Shown piece after piece: positions 19,843 to 29,743 of a stretch of 64,000 bases of DNA (the stretch's first letter is position 1; each line of letters opens with the position of its first letter). Source of the stretch: Mycobacterium kyorinense (GTDB lineage Bacteria > Actinomycetota > Actinomycetes > Mycobacteriales > Mycobacteriaceae); NCBI RefSeq assembly GCF_001672775.1, contig NZ_LZKJ01000166.1, forward strand, positions 47,710 to 111,709. Direction: 5' to 3'. The translations under genes were made by a program, and so were the position numbers. The notes beneath the pieces are model-generated. The model was not told the origin of the DNA. It did no database searches and saw nothing but the letters and a program-made list of their open reading frames with translations.

Positions 19843-21003
19843 TCAGCTGACGCGCCGCAGCGCCTCGCGAGTCAGATCAGCCCGTGTCGGGTAGCCGTCG
19901 ACGGCCATGGTCAGATCGGCTTCGGCCAGCAGCGCGCGCAGCACGTGCACGATGCCGTCGACTCCACCGAGCGCCAACCCGTAGGCATACGGGCGGCCGA
20001 TACCCACCGCCGTCGCGCCCAGCGCCAGCGCCTTGACGATGTCTGCGCCGCTGCGGATGCCGGAGTCGAACAGCACCGGCAGGCCGTCGGCGGCATCGAC
20101 GACGGCCGCCAGGCAATCCAGCGCGGGCAGCCCGCCGTTGGCCTGCCGCCCGCCGTGATTGGAGCAGTAGATGCCGTCGACGCCGCCGTCCTTGGCGCGG
20201 CGAGCGTCCTCGGGGTGGCAGATGCCCTTGACGATCAGCGGCAGACTCGTCAGCGAGCGCAGCCACGGAAGGTCGTCCCACGTGAGCGAATTACCAAAGA
20301 CCTGCGCCCAGCGCAGCACGACGGCTCGCGGATCGTCTTCCGGCGGCTGCTGCAGCCCGGCCCGGAACACCGGATCGCTGGTGTAGTTGCTCAGGCAATG
20401 TCCCCGCAGCTGCGGGAAGTTGGCGGTCGACAAATCGCGCGGCCGCCAGCCGGGCACCCAGGTGTCCAGCGTGACGATGATGCCCTGGTAACCGGCGGCC
20501 TCCGCGCGATGCACCAGGCTGGCGGCGAGTTCCCGATCGGTCGGGGTGTACAGCTGGAAAAAGCCGGGGGTGTCGCCGAATTCGGCGGCGACGTCCTCCA
20601 GCGGGTCGGCGGTCAACGTGGAGGTGACCATCGGGATGCCGGTGCGGGCGGCCGCGCGGGCGGTGGCCACATCGCCGTGGCCGTCTTGGGCGCAGATCCC
20701 GATGACCCCGATGGGCGCCATGAACACCGGTGAGGGCAGCGTCATCCCGAACAGTTCGATGGACAGGTCGCGCTGGGTGGCGCCGACGAACATCCGTGGG
20801 ATCAGTCCCCAGCGCTCGAACGCCTCGCAGTTGGCCCGCTGGGTGCGCTCGTCGCCCGCGCCGCCGGCGACATACGACCACACCGACGGCGGCATGGCGG
20901 CATGGGCCTTGGCCTCCAGTTCGGCGAACGCCATCGGCAGCTTGGGCACCACCCCGGCGAGGCCTTGCAGGTAGATCTCGAACTGGTAATCGCCGAATGC
21001 CAT
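19843..21003 (-). CDS. Lactate 2-monooxygenase-like FMN-dependent alpha-hydroxy-acid oxidase (copy 2)
   Basis: A 386-residue paralogue of the gene at 88-1242. Key blocks are the same: [48 protein letters not shown] and [14 protein letters not shown]. This copy resembles M. smegmatis lactate 2-monooxygenase even more closely ([20 protein letters not shown] at the N-terminus). It lies 24 bases after viuB and 32 bases before xerC on the same strand, so it is embedded in a DNA-processing operon that lacks it in M. tuberculosis. Probably acquired or relocated by duplication; expression likely depends on the upstream promoter. Confidence 0.9.
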   Translation of the reverse strand: MAFGDYQFEIYLQGLAGVVPKLPMAFAELEAKAHAAMPPSVWSYVAGGAGDERTQRANCEAFERWGLIPRMFVGATQRDLSIELFGMTLPSPVFMAPIGVIGICAQDGHGDVATARAAARTGIPMVTSTLTADPLEDVAAEFGDTPGFFQLYTPTDRELAASLVHRAEAAGYQGIIVTLDTWVPGWRPRDLSTANFPQLRGHCLSNYTSDPVFRAGLQQPPEDDPRAVVLRWAQVFGNSLTWDDLPWLRSLTSLPLIVKGICHPEDARRAKDGGVDGIYCSNHGGRQANGGLPALDCLAAVVDAADGLPVLFDSGIRSGADIVKALALGATAVGIGRPYAYGLALGGVDGIVHVLRALLAEADLTMAVDGYPTRADLTREALRRVS

Positions 21004-21027
21004 GACAGTGAGGATGCCAGTCGGCGG

Positions 21028-21882
21028 TCAGCCTCCTGCTTCGGCTTCCTCTTTAGCGGCGAGTTCCTTCTTCCACTGCCGAAACGTCTCTTCGGTGCGG
21101 CCGCGCCGCCAGTAACCCGAGATCGACGCCCATTTGGCGTCGACTTCACGGTCCTTGCGGATGTAGGGCCGCAGGTTGTGCATGACGGCCTGCGCCTCGC
21201 CGTGCACGAAGGCATGCACCTGCCCCGGCAGCCACGGTGTCGTGGTGACCGCCTCGATCAGCGGGGCGTGGTCACCGGCGCGGTCCTCGGGAACCAGGTC
21301 GGCGCGCCCGCCGCGGTAGATCCAGTTGACCGACACGCCCTCGGGCGCGGTCAGCGAAATCTCGTCCTCGGGGTCGGCGATTTCGATGAACACCTTGCCG
21401 ACGGCGTTGGCAGGCAACGCTTCCAGTGCCACGCTGATGGCGGGCAGCGCTGATTCGTCGCCGGCGAACAGATGCCAATCGGCGGCCGGGTCCGGGGTGT
21501 AGGCGCCGCTGGGCCCCATCAGATAGGCCGGCTGGCCGGGTTCGGCCCCGACCGCCCACAGCCCGGCTGTCCCGTGTTCACCGTGCACGACGATGTCGAT
21601 CGCGATCTCACGCGCCGCCGAGTCGACGCGGCGCACGGTCATGGTGCGGACGACGGGCTGCCGTTCGGCGGGCAGCTCGGCGAAGCTGTCCCGCGTCAAC
21701 GGGTGCGGCAGGCCGGCCACGTCCACGTCGTCGGCAACGAAGATCAGCTTGACGTAGGAGTCGGTGAACTCGCTGGGAGTGAAGGTGTCGAAGCCGCTGC
21801 CGCCGAGCACCACCCGGACCATGTGCGGGGTGACTTCCTCGCTGCGCACCACTTCGAAGGTGTGCACTGGTCGACCGGCCAC
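21028..21882 (-). CDS. viuB: Siderophore-interacting FAD-dependent reductase (ViuB-like)
   Basis: A protein of about 284 residues of the siderophore-interacting family, which reduces ferric siderophores in the cytosol to release iron. The N-terminal FAD-binding beta-barrel holds the PVVRTMTVRRVD motif (R-x-x-T-x-R type), and the C-terminal NAD(P)H-binding part holds HLFAGDESALPAISVALEALP. Gene order matches M. tuberculosis Rv2895c. The GTG at 21882 follows the dprA stop by eight bases. I see no IdeR iron box nearby, so iron control, if any, is not evident here. Confidence 0.88.
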   Translation of the reverse strand: MAGRPVHTFEVVRSEEVTPHMVRVVLGGSGFDTFTPSEFTDSYVKLIFVADDVDVAGLPHPLTRDSFAELPAERQPVVRTMTVRRVDSAAREIAIDIVVHGEHGTAGLWAVGAEPGQPAYLMGPSGAYTPDPAADWHLFAGDESALPAISVALEALPANAVGKVFIEIADPEDEISLTAPEGVSVNWIYRGGRADLVPEDRAGDHAPLIEAVTTTPWLPGQVHAFVHGEAQAVMHNLRPYIRKDREVDAKWASISGYWRRGRTEETFRQWKKELAAKEEAEAGG

Positions 21883-21890
21883 TCCGTCGA

Positions 21891-23030
21891 CTATACGAGC
21901 CGCGCCGCCTGACGCACGATGCGCCACCGGCCTTCGCGGCGCTCGGCCAGCCCGGCGAGCTCCAGCATCGCCAACGGGCCCAGCGCCCGCGCCGGCGTCA
22001 GCCCCGCCGCGACCGCGATCTCGTCGATCGAGGCGGCGCCGCGACCCGGCAGCGCTTCATACACGTGGCGTTCGATGTCGCTGAGGCCGTCGAGCGCGGT
22101 GGTCGGCCGGGACGGCTCGGATGCCAATTCGCCGATGCGGCCCACCAACTCGACGATGTCTTCTGCCCGGGTGACCAGCTCGGCGCCGTCGCGCAGCAGG
22201 GCATGACAACCCGCCGACACCGAGGAAGTCACCGGCCCGGGTACCGCGCCGACGACCCGACCGAGCGACCTGGCCCAGGCGGCGGTGCTGGCTGCGCCGC
22301 TGCGCAAACCGGCCTCGACCACGATGGCCGCGTTCGCACAGGCTGCCACTAGCCGGTTGCGGGTCAAGAACCGGTGCCGGGCCGGCCGCACGCCCGGTGG
22401 ATACTCGGTGACCAGCAGCCCATGTCTGCTGATCCGATGCAGCAGTCCGGAATGCCCTGCGGGATAAGGGATATCGATGCCGCCGGCAAGAACGGCGACC
22501 GTGACGCCGTCTGCGGCGAGCGCCGCCCGGTGCGCCGCGCCGTCGATCCCGTAGGCCGCGCCCGACACCACCGCCACGTCGCGCTCGGCCAGCCCGCCCG
22601 CCAGATCAGCCGCCACGCACTCGCCGTACGTCGTGCACGCGCGGGTGCCGACGACGGCCGCCGCGCGGCCCACGACCTGATCCAGCCGCTCCGGCCCGAT
22701 CGCCCACAACACCATCGGCACTCTGCCCTGCGGTTTGGCGGCGACGGCAGCGCCGCCGAATGCGGCGAACGCCAACATCGGCCACTCGTCGTCGTCGGGT
22801 GTGATCAGCCTGCCGCCGCAACGGACAAGTAGCTCGAGATCTTCGGCAGCCCGGTCGATTTCGCGTCTCGCCTCGGTGAACCGCGCCAAGGCGTCGTCAA
22901 CCTGGCCGCGCCGAATCCGGTCGGCAGCCTCCCGGGGCCCCACCCGCTCGACCAACCCGGCCAGTTCAGCGCACGGTGGCTCGGCAACGCGCGACAGGTA
23001 GGCCCAGGCCTGCAGTGTCGGATCGCTCAT
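21891..23030 (-). CDS. dprA: DNA processing protein DprA
   Basis: A 379-residue protein of the DprA/Smf family, which loads RecA on incoming single-stranded DNA during transformation and has kept unclear roles in mycobacteria. The Rossmann core is present: AVVGTRACTTYGE, AVVSGAAYGIDGAAHRAAL, VAVLAGGIDIPYPAGH and RFLTRNRLVAA. N-terminal helical SAM-like region at ~1-60; C-terminal winged-helix DML1-like domain at ~320-379. ATG 23030 overlaps the comM stop as ATGA. Confidence 0.93.
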   Translation of the reverse strand: MSDPTLQAWAYLSRVAEPPCAELAGLVERVGPREAADRIRRGQVDDALARFTEARREIDRAAEDLELLVRCGGRLITPDDDEWPMLAFAAFGGAAVAAKPQGRVPMVLWAIGPERLDQVVGRAAAVVGTRACTTYGECVAADLAGGLAERDVAVVSGAAYGIDGAAHRAALAADGVTVAVLAGGIDIPYPAGHSGLLHRISRHGLLVTEYPPGVRPARHRFLTRNRLVAACANAAIVVEAGLRSGAASTAAWARSLGRVVGAVPGPVTSSVSAGCHALLRDGAELVTRAEDIVELVGRIGELASEPSRPTTALDGLSDIERHVYEALPGRGAASIDEIAVAAGLTPARALGPLAMLELAGLAERREGRWRIVRQAARLV

Positions 23031-24538
23031 CGCGACACTCCGGCTTGGCGGAAGCTCAGCGCGGCGGCCACCTCGTCGAGCCCCGGACATGCATGGCCGG
23101 CCAAATCAGCCAGCGTCCACGCGACTCGCAGCGTGCGGTCGACGCCGCGGACGCTCAGCAGCCCGCGATCCAAGGCCGCGCGCAGCGGCGCCATCGCCGT
23201 GTTGCCGAGCCGGAATCTGCGCCGCAGCAACGGTCCGCTGACTTCGGCGTTGGTGTGAAACCCGTGTGCTCGCCAGCGCTCCGCCGCCGCGGCCCGAGCC
23301 GCCGCTACCCGGTTGCGCACCTGCGCCGTCGACTCGGTCTGCGCCGTCGAGAACGCCGCGGTGCGCACGGAATGCATCTCCACCCGCAGGTCGACGCGAT
23401 CCAGCAGCGGCCCGGACAGCCGGCCCAGGTAGCGCCGTTTGACCGCGGCCGCGCAGATGCAGTCCCGCGGGTCCGCCGGCGCGCACGGGCAGGGGTTGGC
23501 CGCCAGCACCAGCTGGAACCGGGCCGGGTAGCGCGCCACGCCCTCGCGGCGAGCAAGCCGAATCTCGCCGTCCTCCAGCGGTGTTCGCAGCGCCTCCAGC
23601 GCGCTGACGCCGATCTCGGCGCACTCGTCGAGAAACAGCACGCCGCGGTGTGCGCGGCTGACAGCGCCGGGCCGGGCCATGCCCGATCCACCGCCGACGA
23701 GTGCGGCGACACTGGAACTGTGATGCGGCGCCACAAACGGCGGCCGGGTGATCAATGGTGTGGCATCCGAGAGCAGACCGGCCACCGAATGGATCGCGGT
23801 GACCTCCAGCGACTCACTGTCGGACAGTGACGGCAGCAGACCCGGAAGGCGTTGCGCCAGCATCGTTTTGCCGACACCAGGCGGCCCGGTGAGCATGAGG
23901 TGATGCGCCCCGGCGGCGGCCACCTCGACAGCGAACCGCGCTTGGGACTGACCCACCACGTCGGCCAGGTCCGCCGACGGCTCGGGTACCGGGATCGCGC
24001 CGCTGATCCGCTCGTCCAGCCGCGTCGACCCGCCGAGCCAGGCCTGCAACTGGCGCAGGGTGTGCAGACCCCACACCTCGATGCCGTCGACCAGGCTGGC
24101 TTCGGCCAGGTTCTCCGCCGGCACCACAACGGTTCGCCAGCCGTCGCGCTTGGCTGCCAGCACGGCCGGCAGCACGCCGCGCACCGGCCGGACCCGGCCG
24201 TCCAACGCCAACTCACCCAGCAGGACCACCGTCTCCAGCCGCTGCCAGGGCGTTTGGCGCTGCGCCGACAGCACCGCCGCCGCCAGCGCCACGTCGTAGA
24301 CCGAACCCATTTTCGGCAGCGTGGCCGGTGACAGCGCCAACGTCAGGCGAGCCTGCGGCCAACTGTTGCCGCAATTGGTGATCGCTGCCCGGACCCGGTC
24401 GCGGGACTCCTGCAGGGCGGCGTCGGGCAGGCCGACCAGGTGCACGCCCGGCAAGCCCGAGGTGATGTCAGCTTCGATCTCGACGATCTCGCCGTCCAAC
24501 CCGCGCACCGCGACCGAAAACGCACGCCCCAGCGCCAT
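23027..24538 (-). CDS. comM: ComM/YifB-like AAA+ ATPase (Mg-chelatase-like)
   Basis: A 503-residue AAA+ protein. ComM homologues are hexameric helicases that promote branch migration during natural transformation. N-terminal Lon-like domain (SGLPGVHLVGLPDAALQESRD), Walker A GPPGVGKTMLAQ near residue 223, Walker B VLFLDECAEI and a Cys-rich insertion NPCPCAPADPRDCICA near residue 367 that could bind zinc. The C-terminal Mg_chelatase_C domain follows. ATG 24538 overlaps the yraN stop by one base. Confidence 0.92.
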   Translation of the reverse strand: MALGRAFSVAVRGLDGEIVEIEADITSGLPGVHLVGLPDAALQESRDRVRAAITNCGNSWPQARLTLALSPATLPKMGSVYDVALAAAVLSAQRQTPWQRLETVVLLGELALDGRVRPVRGVLPAVLAAKRDGWRTVVVPAENLAEASLVDGIEVWGLHTLRQLQAWLGGSTRLDERISGAIPVPEPSADLADVVGQSQARFAVEVAAAGAHHLMLTGPPGVGKTMLAQRLPGLLPSLSDSESLEVTAIHSVAGLLSDATPLITRPPFVAPHHSSSVAALVGGGSGMARPGAVSRAHRGVLFLDECAEIGVSALEALRTPLEDGEIRLARREGVARYPARFQLVLAANPCPCAPADPRDCICAAAVKRRYLGRLSGPLLDRVDLRVEMHSVRTAAFSTAQTESTAQVRNRVAAARAAAAERWRAHGFHTNAEVSGPLLRRRFRLGNTAMAPLRAALDRGLLSVRGVDRTLRVAWTLADLAGHACPGLDEVAAALSFRQAGVSR

Positions 24539-24906
24539 CAACCGACCCCTTGCAGGTGGGTGATCTCCGGCGTACGCCGGCGACCGATCCGCACGCCGAT
24601 CACGTCGATGCGAATCGCCGCCCAGCGGCGGTCCTGACTGGCCAGCCACGCAGCTGCCAGCCGCCGCAACCGGCGCACCTTTTGCTCGGTGACCGCATAG
24701 GCCAGGCCGCCGAAGCCGTCCCCCGTGCGGGTTTTGACCTCGACGAACACGACCGCATGCGCGGCCGGGTCAACGGCGATCACATCCAGCTCGCCGTAGC
24801 GGCACCGCCAATTGCAGGCCAGGATTTGTAATCCCAAACCGCTCAAGTGATCGGCTGCCAACTGCTCGCCGAGGGCTCCCAACTGGGTGCGCGTCAACGT
24901 CGTCAT
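24538..24906 (-). CDS. UPF0102 (YraN-family) endonuclease-like protein
   Basis: A 122-residue protein with the Holliday-junction-resolvase-like fold of the UPF0102 family. The candidate metal site is GELDVIA...VVFVEVKTRTGDGFGG (Glu-Asp-Glu-x-Lys). First gene of the yraN-comM-dprA-viuB-LMO-xerC unit, all on the minus strand and mostly overlapping. Biological role unproven. Confidence 0.9.
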   Translation of the reverse strand: MTTLTRTQLGALGEQLAADHLSGLGLQILACNWRCRYGELDVIAVDPAAHAVVFVEVKTRTGDGFGGLAYAVTEQKVRRLRRLAAAWLASQDRRWAAIRIDVIGVRIGRRRTPEITHLQGVG

Positions 24907-25252
24907 GCAGCCACCCTGCGCGACCGCACTGACACGGCCCGGTCACCCACCGCGCTTCAGCGGCCGGTTATCCCCAGTTGCGCATTGATCCCCAACTGAT
25001 TGCGCGTATTGTCGGCCGCGGCGTAGCATCCCGCTAGGCGATGAAGCTCGCCTTAACCGCCGCACCTGGCTGATGGCTTCTACCCGTGAGTGACTCGGGG
25101 TGGAAGGCGGGTAGCGGCCAATGGCACGACATTCCGATCTGACCCGGTACTCGAAATGCTGTGTGGCGCAGCATGTCCCTGCCCGTGCACCTCCGGCACA
25201 TTTTCCGCATCTTCGTCAAACGACCAGCGTCTTTTACGGGAAAGGAACAGTC
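24907..25252. other. Intergenic region between yraN and the first PE gene
   Basis: About 345 bases with no convincing coding sequence. It should carry divergent promoters for the yraN operon and for the PE-PPE unit. Two near-repeats containing ATCCCCA (around 24968 and 24989) are visible in the yraN-proximal half. The PE gene has AAAGGAA as ribosome site at its 3' end. Confidence 0.45.
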
Positions 25253-25552
25253 ATGTCTTTCGTTACCGCACAGCCGGAAGTGTTGACAGCGGCAGCCGGC
25301 AGCCTGCAGAGCATCGGCTCGACGATTAGCGCCCAGAACGCCGCGATGGCCCCGCCCACCACCGGGATAGTTCCCGCCGCTGCCGACGAGGTGTCGGCAC
25401 TGACCGCGGCGCAGTTCGCGGCCCACGCACAGATGTATCAAGCGGTCAGCGCCCAAGCCACCGCAATCCACGACATGTTCGTGGCCACGCTGGGAACCAG
25501 TGCCGGCTCCTATGCGGCCACCGAGGCCGCCAACGCCGTCGCGACCGGATGA
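25253..25552 (+). CDS. PE-family protein (PE domain only)
   Basis: A 99-residue PE domain: two antiparallel helices that pair with a PPE partner for ESX export. Begins [19 protein letters not shown] and has the loop [21 protein letters not shown]. The C-terminal [10 protein letters not shown] carries the YxxxD/E secretion signal (Tyr, then Glu four residues on). AAAGGAA precedes the ATG. The partner PPE gene starts 13 bases after the stop, the classical PE-PPE pair. Confidence 0.93.
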   Translation: MSFVTAQPEVLTAAAGSLQSIGSTISAQNAAMAPPTTGIVPAAADEVSALTAAQFAAHAQMYQAVSAQATAIHDMFVATLGTSAGSYAATEAANAVATG

Positions 25553-25565
25553 GCAGAGCACACCC

Positions 25566-26630
25566 GTGCTGGAATTCGGGGCCTTACCGCCGGAGGTCAA
25601 TTCCGCCAGAATATATTCCGGTCCCGGCCCGGCGCCGATGCTGGCGGCCGCGACGGCCTGGGATGTGTTGGCCGTCGAGCTGTCGTGCGCTGCAACGGCA
25701 TACGGGTCGATCGTCGCGGAGCTGATCGGCGGCGGCTGGCTGGGGCCGGCATCGCTGTCGATGGCCGCCGCTACGGCCCCCTATGTATCGTGGCTGCACA
25801 GCACCGCCGCGCGTGCCGGGCAAACCGCGGTGCAGGCCAACGAGGCGGCGGCGGCTTACGAGATGGCGTTCGCGATGACGGTGCCGCCGCCGGTGATCGC
25901 GGCTAACCGCAGCCTGCTGATGGCATTGGTCGCCACAAATTTCTTCGGCCAGAACGGCCCGGCGATCGCTGCCACCGAAGCGCATTACGCCGAGATGTGG
26001 GCCCAGGACGCGGCGGCGATGTACGGATATGCCGGATCCTCGGCAGCGGCGGCCCAGTTGACGCCGTTTAACTCGCCGCAGCCCAACACCGACCCCGCCG
26101 GGACGGTGGCCCAGGCGGGCGCCGTCGCCCATGCCGCGGCCTCCGCGTCGGACCCGCCGTCGCTGATGTCCGCCTACAGCGTCGGCCTGTCGGTGCCCAA
26201 GATGGTGAACACCGCCATGTCGGCCAGCAACGCCGCGAACACCGGCCGAAGCATCGCGATCCAGAACGCGCGGCTCGCGTTCCAAGAGGCCCGAGATGCG
26301 GAAAGCACTGCCCAGTTCGGTGGCCGCCTGGTGGCGACCGCCCCCGCCCGGATCAGCGGATCAGCGGTGTCGGCGGCAATGGGCCGGTCCGCCCTGGTCG
26401 GATCGCTGTCGGTGCCACCCGCATGGGCCTCGGCAGCACCCGAGGCCCGCCCAGTCTCGTTGACGCTGACCAGCTCTGGGGCCAACACCGCCGCTGTGGG
26501 CTCCGCGCCGCCCCCGGTTCCGGGCAGTGCGTTCAGTCAGTCGGTGTTGGGGACGCTGTCTCGCTACGGGTTCGACGGTCCGCGCGCAAAAAGCAAACCC
26601 GTGATCGTCCGCTCACCCGCCGCTGGATAA
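25566..26630 (+). CDS. PPE-family protein, SVP subgroup
   Basis: A 354-residue protein. PPE domain at ~1-175, starting [17 protein letters not shown], with the WxG turn GGWLGP and the conserved [25 protein letters not shown] region. The C-terminal half holds the SVP motif [10 protein letters not shown] near residue 295. The ending RSPAAG is typical of the SVP class. GTG start at 25566. Probably exported with the upstream PE by an ESX-5-type system (known for the family; not encoded here). Confidence 0.92.
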   Translation: MLEFGALPPEVNSARIYSGPGPAPMLAAATAWDVLAVELSCAATAYGSIVAELIGGGWLGPASLSMAAATAPYVSWLHSTAARAGQTAVQANEAAAAYEMAFAMTVPPPVIAANRSLLMALVATNFFGQNGPAIAATEAHYAEMWAQDAAAMYGYAGSSAAAAQLTPFNSPQPNTDPAGTVAQAGAVAHAAASASDPPSLMSAYSVGLSVPKMVNTAMSASNAANTGRSIAIQNARLAFQEARDAESTAQFGGRLVATAPARISGSAVSAAMGRSALVGSLSVPPAWASAAPEARPVSLTLTSSGANTAAVGSAPPPVPGSAFSQSVLGTLSRYGFDGPRAKSKPVIVRSPAAG

Positions 26631-26668
26631 CAAACAACGCTGCTATTACGTGAGAAAGGTTGCCAGAC

Positions 26669-27736
26669 ATGGACTTCGGCCTATTCCCTCCGGAAGTCAA
26701 CTCCACCAGAATGTATTCGGGCCCCGGCTCTGGCCCGATGCTGGCCGCTGCCTCGGCGTGGGGCCAGCTCGCCCACGAGCTGACCTCGGCGGCCAGCGCC
26801 TACGGCGCGGTGATCACCGGCCTGACCACCGCCGGATGGCAGGGCCCGTCGTCAACGCTGATGGCGGGCGCGGTCGCGCCCTATGTGGCATGGATGCACA
26901 GCACCGCAGCCCAGGCCGAACTCACGTCCGTCCAAGCCACGACCGCGGCGAGCGCCTACCAGACGGCGTTTGCGATGACGGTCCCGCCGCCGCTGATCGA
27001 AGCCAACCGCGCACAGTTGCAGTCGCTGGTGGCAAGCAACTTCTTCGGGCAGAACAGCCCAGCAATCGCAGCCACCGAAGCGCAATACGACGCCATGTGG
27101 GCCCAGGATGCCGCCGCGATGTACGGCTATGCCGCCTCGTCGGCAACCGCGTCGAGGTTGGCTCCATTCACCGACCCGCCGCGCACCACCGACCCGGCCG
27201 GAACGGCCGCGCAAACCGCGGCGGCCGCGAACGCCGCAGCGGCCGCCGCCCCAGCGGCCGTCACACCGGTTGATGTCTTGACCAATACGACGGCCACCAC
27301 GAGCGCGATCGCCTCCACGACCAGCGCGTCGTTTTCCGGAAGCTCGATCGGGGTGACCAACCATGCCCTGGCGGTCAACGCGCTGCGCGACGAGGCCCAG
27401 GGCATCGGACCGTTTTTGGCGGTGTGGGGTGCTCCGGCGGCGTCGTCAGGTCCGGTGAGCATTGGCGGGCCGGCGATATCGGCGGCCATGGGCCGGGCCA
27501 GCCTGGTCGGCACCTTGTCCGTACCGCAAACCTGGGCCGCCACCGCCACCCCGCCGGTCAGCGTGACGGGACTGGGGTTATCGGGGGCTTCGGCGGCTCC
27601 GGCGGCCCCAGCAGGTATGGCGCCCGGCATGTTCGGCGAAGCGCTGCTGGGTACGCTGGCAGGACGTGGCGTCAGTAACGTCGCCGCAAGGCTGCGTCCG
27701 ACCAGCGTGATACCCCGCTCGCCGGCCGCGGGATGA
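26669..27736 (+). CDS. PPE-family protein, SVP subgroup
   Basis: A 355-residue protein beginning [20 protein letters not shown], with WQGPSS as the WxG turn and [20 protein letters not shown]. The SVP motif is [10 protein letters not shown]. The C-terminal IPRSPAAG resembles the upstream PPE (IVRSPAAG), so the two PPE genes look like a tandem duplication followed by divergence. GAAAGG precedes ATG 26669. No dedicated PE follows, so it may share the upstream PE. Confidence 0.92.
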   Translation: MDFGLFPPEVNSTRMYSGPGSGPMLAAASAWGQLAHELTSAASAYGAVITGLTTAGWQGPSSTLMAGAVAPYVAWMHSTAAQAELTSVQATTAASAYQTAFAMTVPPPLIEANRAQLQSLVASNFFGQNSPAIAATEAQYDAMWAQDAAAMYGYAASSATASRLAPFTDPPRTTDPAGTAAQTAAAANAAAAAAPAAVTPVDVLTNTTATTSAIASTTSASFSGSSIGVTNHALAVNALRDEAQGIGPFLAVWGAPAASSGPVSIGGPAISAAMGRASLVGTLSVPQTWAATATPPVSVTGLGLSGASAAPAAPAGMAPGMFGEALLGTLAGRGVSNVAARLRPTSVIPRSPAAG

Positions 27737-27861
27737 CATAACGGTTATCACCTGATCCACCCAGCTGGGCCCACGCCCGGTATACGGTGGTGTCCGGCCG
27801 ACCAGTCGTCGGGCGATGTGCGAGTTCCTCAATGGGGGCAGCACCTGAAATGAGGAATAAC

Positions 27862-28626
27862 GTGGCAGACGAGGTCAACACGAGTTTCGAGGCAATTCCC
27901 CAGCCCGTCAAAGCCGACCCCGCGACGGTGTTCGCCGCGCTGGCCGAGATCATCTACCAAGGCTCGGGTCCCAGCGAAGTGTATGCGGCCATCTGCGTCG
28001 CGGCGACGCTGACTGTCTCCGGCTGCGATCACGCCAGCCTGCTGGTGCGACGTGGCGATCGCTATGTGACCGTCGGCGCCAGTGACCGCATCGCGCACCA
28101 CATCGACGACATGGAACGCGACGTCGGCGACGGCCCATGCGTCGACGCCATCGAGGAGGAGACTCCGCAGATCGAAACCGACCTCACCACGCCGTGCCAG
28201 TGGCCCAAACTGGCTGCTCGGTTGCTCGACGAGACGCCGGTGCGCGGGGCAATGGGCTTTCGGATCCTGGTGGATCGCCGTAAGACCGGCGCGCTGAACC
28301 TGTTCAGCGACACCGCCAACGCCTTTGACACCCAGTCCGCCGGTCAGGCGATCGTGTTGGCCTCCTTCGCCAGCGTGGCCATCAACGCGATCTCTCAGGG
28401 CGAGGACGTCGCCACCCTGCGACGGGGCTTGCTCAGCAACCGGGAGATCGGCAAGGCGGTGGGGATGTTGATGCTGCTACACGGGGTATCCGAGGACGAG
28501 GCGTTCGACGTACTGCGACGCTATTCCCAGGACCTCAACATCAAGCTCGCCGATGTGGCCCGAACGGTCATCGAGCATCGCGGCAAGCCGGTGTTCAGCG
28601 ACGAGCAGCCGTCGCTGGGTAACTGA
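27862..28626 (+). CDS. GAF-ANTAR RNA-binding antitermination regulator
   Basis: A protein of about 254 residues. GAF sensor domain at ~25-165 (AAICVAATLTVSGCDHASLLVRR, then VGDGPCVDAI). ANTAR domain at ~185-240 (SNREIGKAVGMLMLLHGVSE followed by EAFDVLRRYSQDLNIKLADVA). ANTAR proteins bind paired RNA hairpins and prevent termination. The input ligand and target RNA are unknown. The GTG at 27862 has AGGA five bases upstream; ATG 27850 is an alternative. It follows the PPE genes and is convergent with the DUF2469 gene. Confidence 0.88.
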   Translation: MADEVNTSFEAIPQPVKADPATVFAALAEIIYQGSGPSEVYAAICVAATLTVSGCDHASLLVRRGDRYVTVGASDRIAHHIDDMERDVGDGPCVDAIEEETPQIETDLTTPCQWPKLAARLLDETPVRGAMGFRILVDRRKTGALNLFSDTANAFDTQSAGQAIVLASFASVAINAISQGEDVATLRRGLLSNREIGKAVGMLMLLHGVSEDEAFDVLRRYSQDLNIKLADVARTVIEHRGKPVFSDEQPSLGN

Positions 28627-28633
28627 CCCGCGG

Positions 28634-28939
28634 CTACTCGGGCAGTCGCAGCTCGGGCTTTTCCACCTCTTCGATGTTGACATCCTTGAAGGTGACCACC
28701 CGCACCTGCTTGACGAACCGCGCCGGCCGGTACATGTCCCACACCCACGCGTCGGCCAGGCGCAGCTCGAAGTACACCTCGCCGTCGGCGTTGCGTGGCA
28801 CCATCTCGACGCTATTAGCCAGGTAGAACCGCCGCTCGGTTTCCACGACATAGCTGAACTGGCCCACGATGTCCTTGTATTCGCGGTAGAGCGAGAGCTC
28901 CATCTCGGTTTCGTACTTCTCGAGATCTTCGGCACTCAT
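28634..28939 (-). CDS. DUF2469 protein (Rv2901c-like)
   Basis: A 101-residue acidic actinobacterial protein: MSAEDLEKYETEMELSLYRE, YVVETERRFYLANSVE and YFELRLADAWVWDMYRP. Strongly conserved in actinobacteria, function unknown. It lies upstream of nothing on its strand but downstream of rnhB and lepB, as in M. tuberculosis Rv2901c to Rv2903c. Confidence 0.9.
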   Translation of the reverse strand: MSAEDLEKYETEMELSLYREYKDIVGQFSYVVETERRFYLANSVEMVPRNADGEVYFELRLADAWVWDMYRPARFVKQVRVVTFKDVNIEEVEKPELRLPE

Positions 28940-29012
28940 CTGCTCGGTCGTCCTTTTACTCGGCTAGATGTGATTACCCGGCTGTCCCGGGCCGTTTGGG
29001 TGGACCGCATCG

Positions 29013-29741
29013 TCAGGCTAGCCCCATCGCCGGGTCCGGCTGGCCGGGATCGCCGGGCCGGCACTCGGCCACTACCCGGGTACCCGATCCGGTCGCCACC
29101 CGGCGGACGTTGATGAACGAATAGCGGTGCTCGGCGCAGGGACCCAACTCGGTCAACGCCGCGGAGTGGGCCGGCGTGCTGTAGCCCTTGTGCTCGGCGA
29201 AGCCGTAACCGGGATGCTCGGCATCCATCGCCACCATCAGCCGGTCGCGGCTGACCTTGGCCAGCACGCTGGCAGCGGCAATGCAGGCGGCGGCCGCATC
29301 GCCGCCGACAACGGGCAGCGATGGCACCGGCAGTCCCGGCACCCGGAAACCATCGGAGAGCACATACCCCGGGCGCACCCGCAGGCCGGCCACCGCACGT
29401 CGCATGCCCTCGATATTGGCCGCGTGCACTCCGCGCCGGTCCACTTCCGTCGACGGGATAAACACCACGTGGTAGGCCAGCGCATAACGGCGAATCAGCG
29501 GATACAGCTTCTCCCGTGCTTTTTCCGTGAGCTTTTTCGAATCATCAAGCAGCGCAAGACTTTCCAACCGACTCGGACCCAACGCACACGCCGCGACCAC
29601 CAGCGGGCCCGCGCAGGCTCCCCTGCCGACCTCGTCGACCCCGACTACCGGACCCAAACCGTTGCGGTACAGCGCGGACTCCAAGGTGCGCAAGCCGGAC
29701 GATTTACGGATCACGGTCCGCGGCGGCCAGGTGGTGGCCAT
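29013..29741 (-). CDS. rnhB: Ribonuclease HII
   Basis: A 242-residue RNase HII that removes ribonucleotides and RNA from RNA-DNA hybrids. The catalytic [16 protein letters not shown] block carries the first Asp and Glu; [20 protein letters not shown] and [20 protein letters not shown] follow with further acidic ligands. ATG 29741 (MATTWPP) lies two bases after the lepB stop, so the genes are coupled. Confidence 0.95.
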   Translation of the reverse strand: MATTWPPRTVIRKSSGLRTLESALYRNGLGPVVGVDEVGRGACAGPLVVAACALGPSRLESLALLDDSKKLTEKAREKLYPLIRRYALAYHVVFIPSTEVDRRGVHAANIEGMRRAVAGLRVRPGYVLSDGFRVPGLPVPSLPVVGGDAAAACIAAASVLAKVSRDRLMVAMDAEHPGYGFAEHKGYSTPAHSAALTELGPCAEHRYSFINVRRVATGSGTRVVAECRPGDPGQPDPAMGLA

Positions 29742-29743
29742 GG

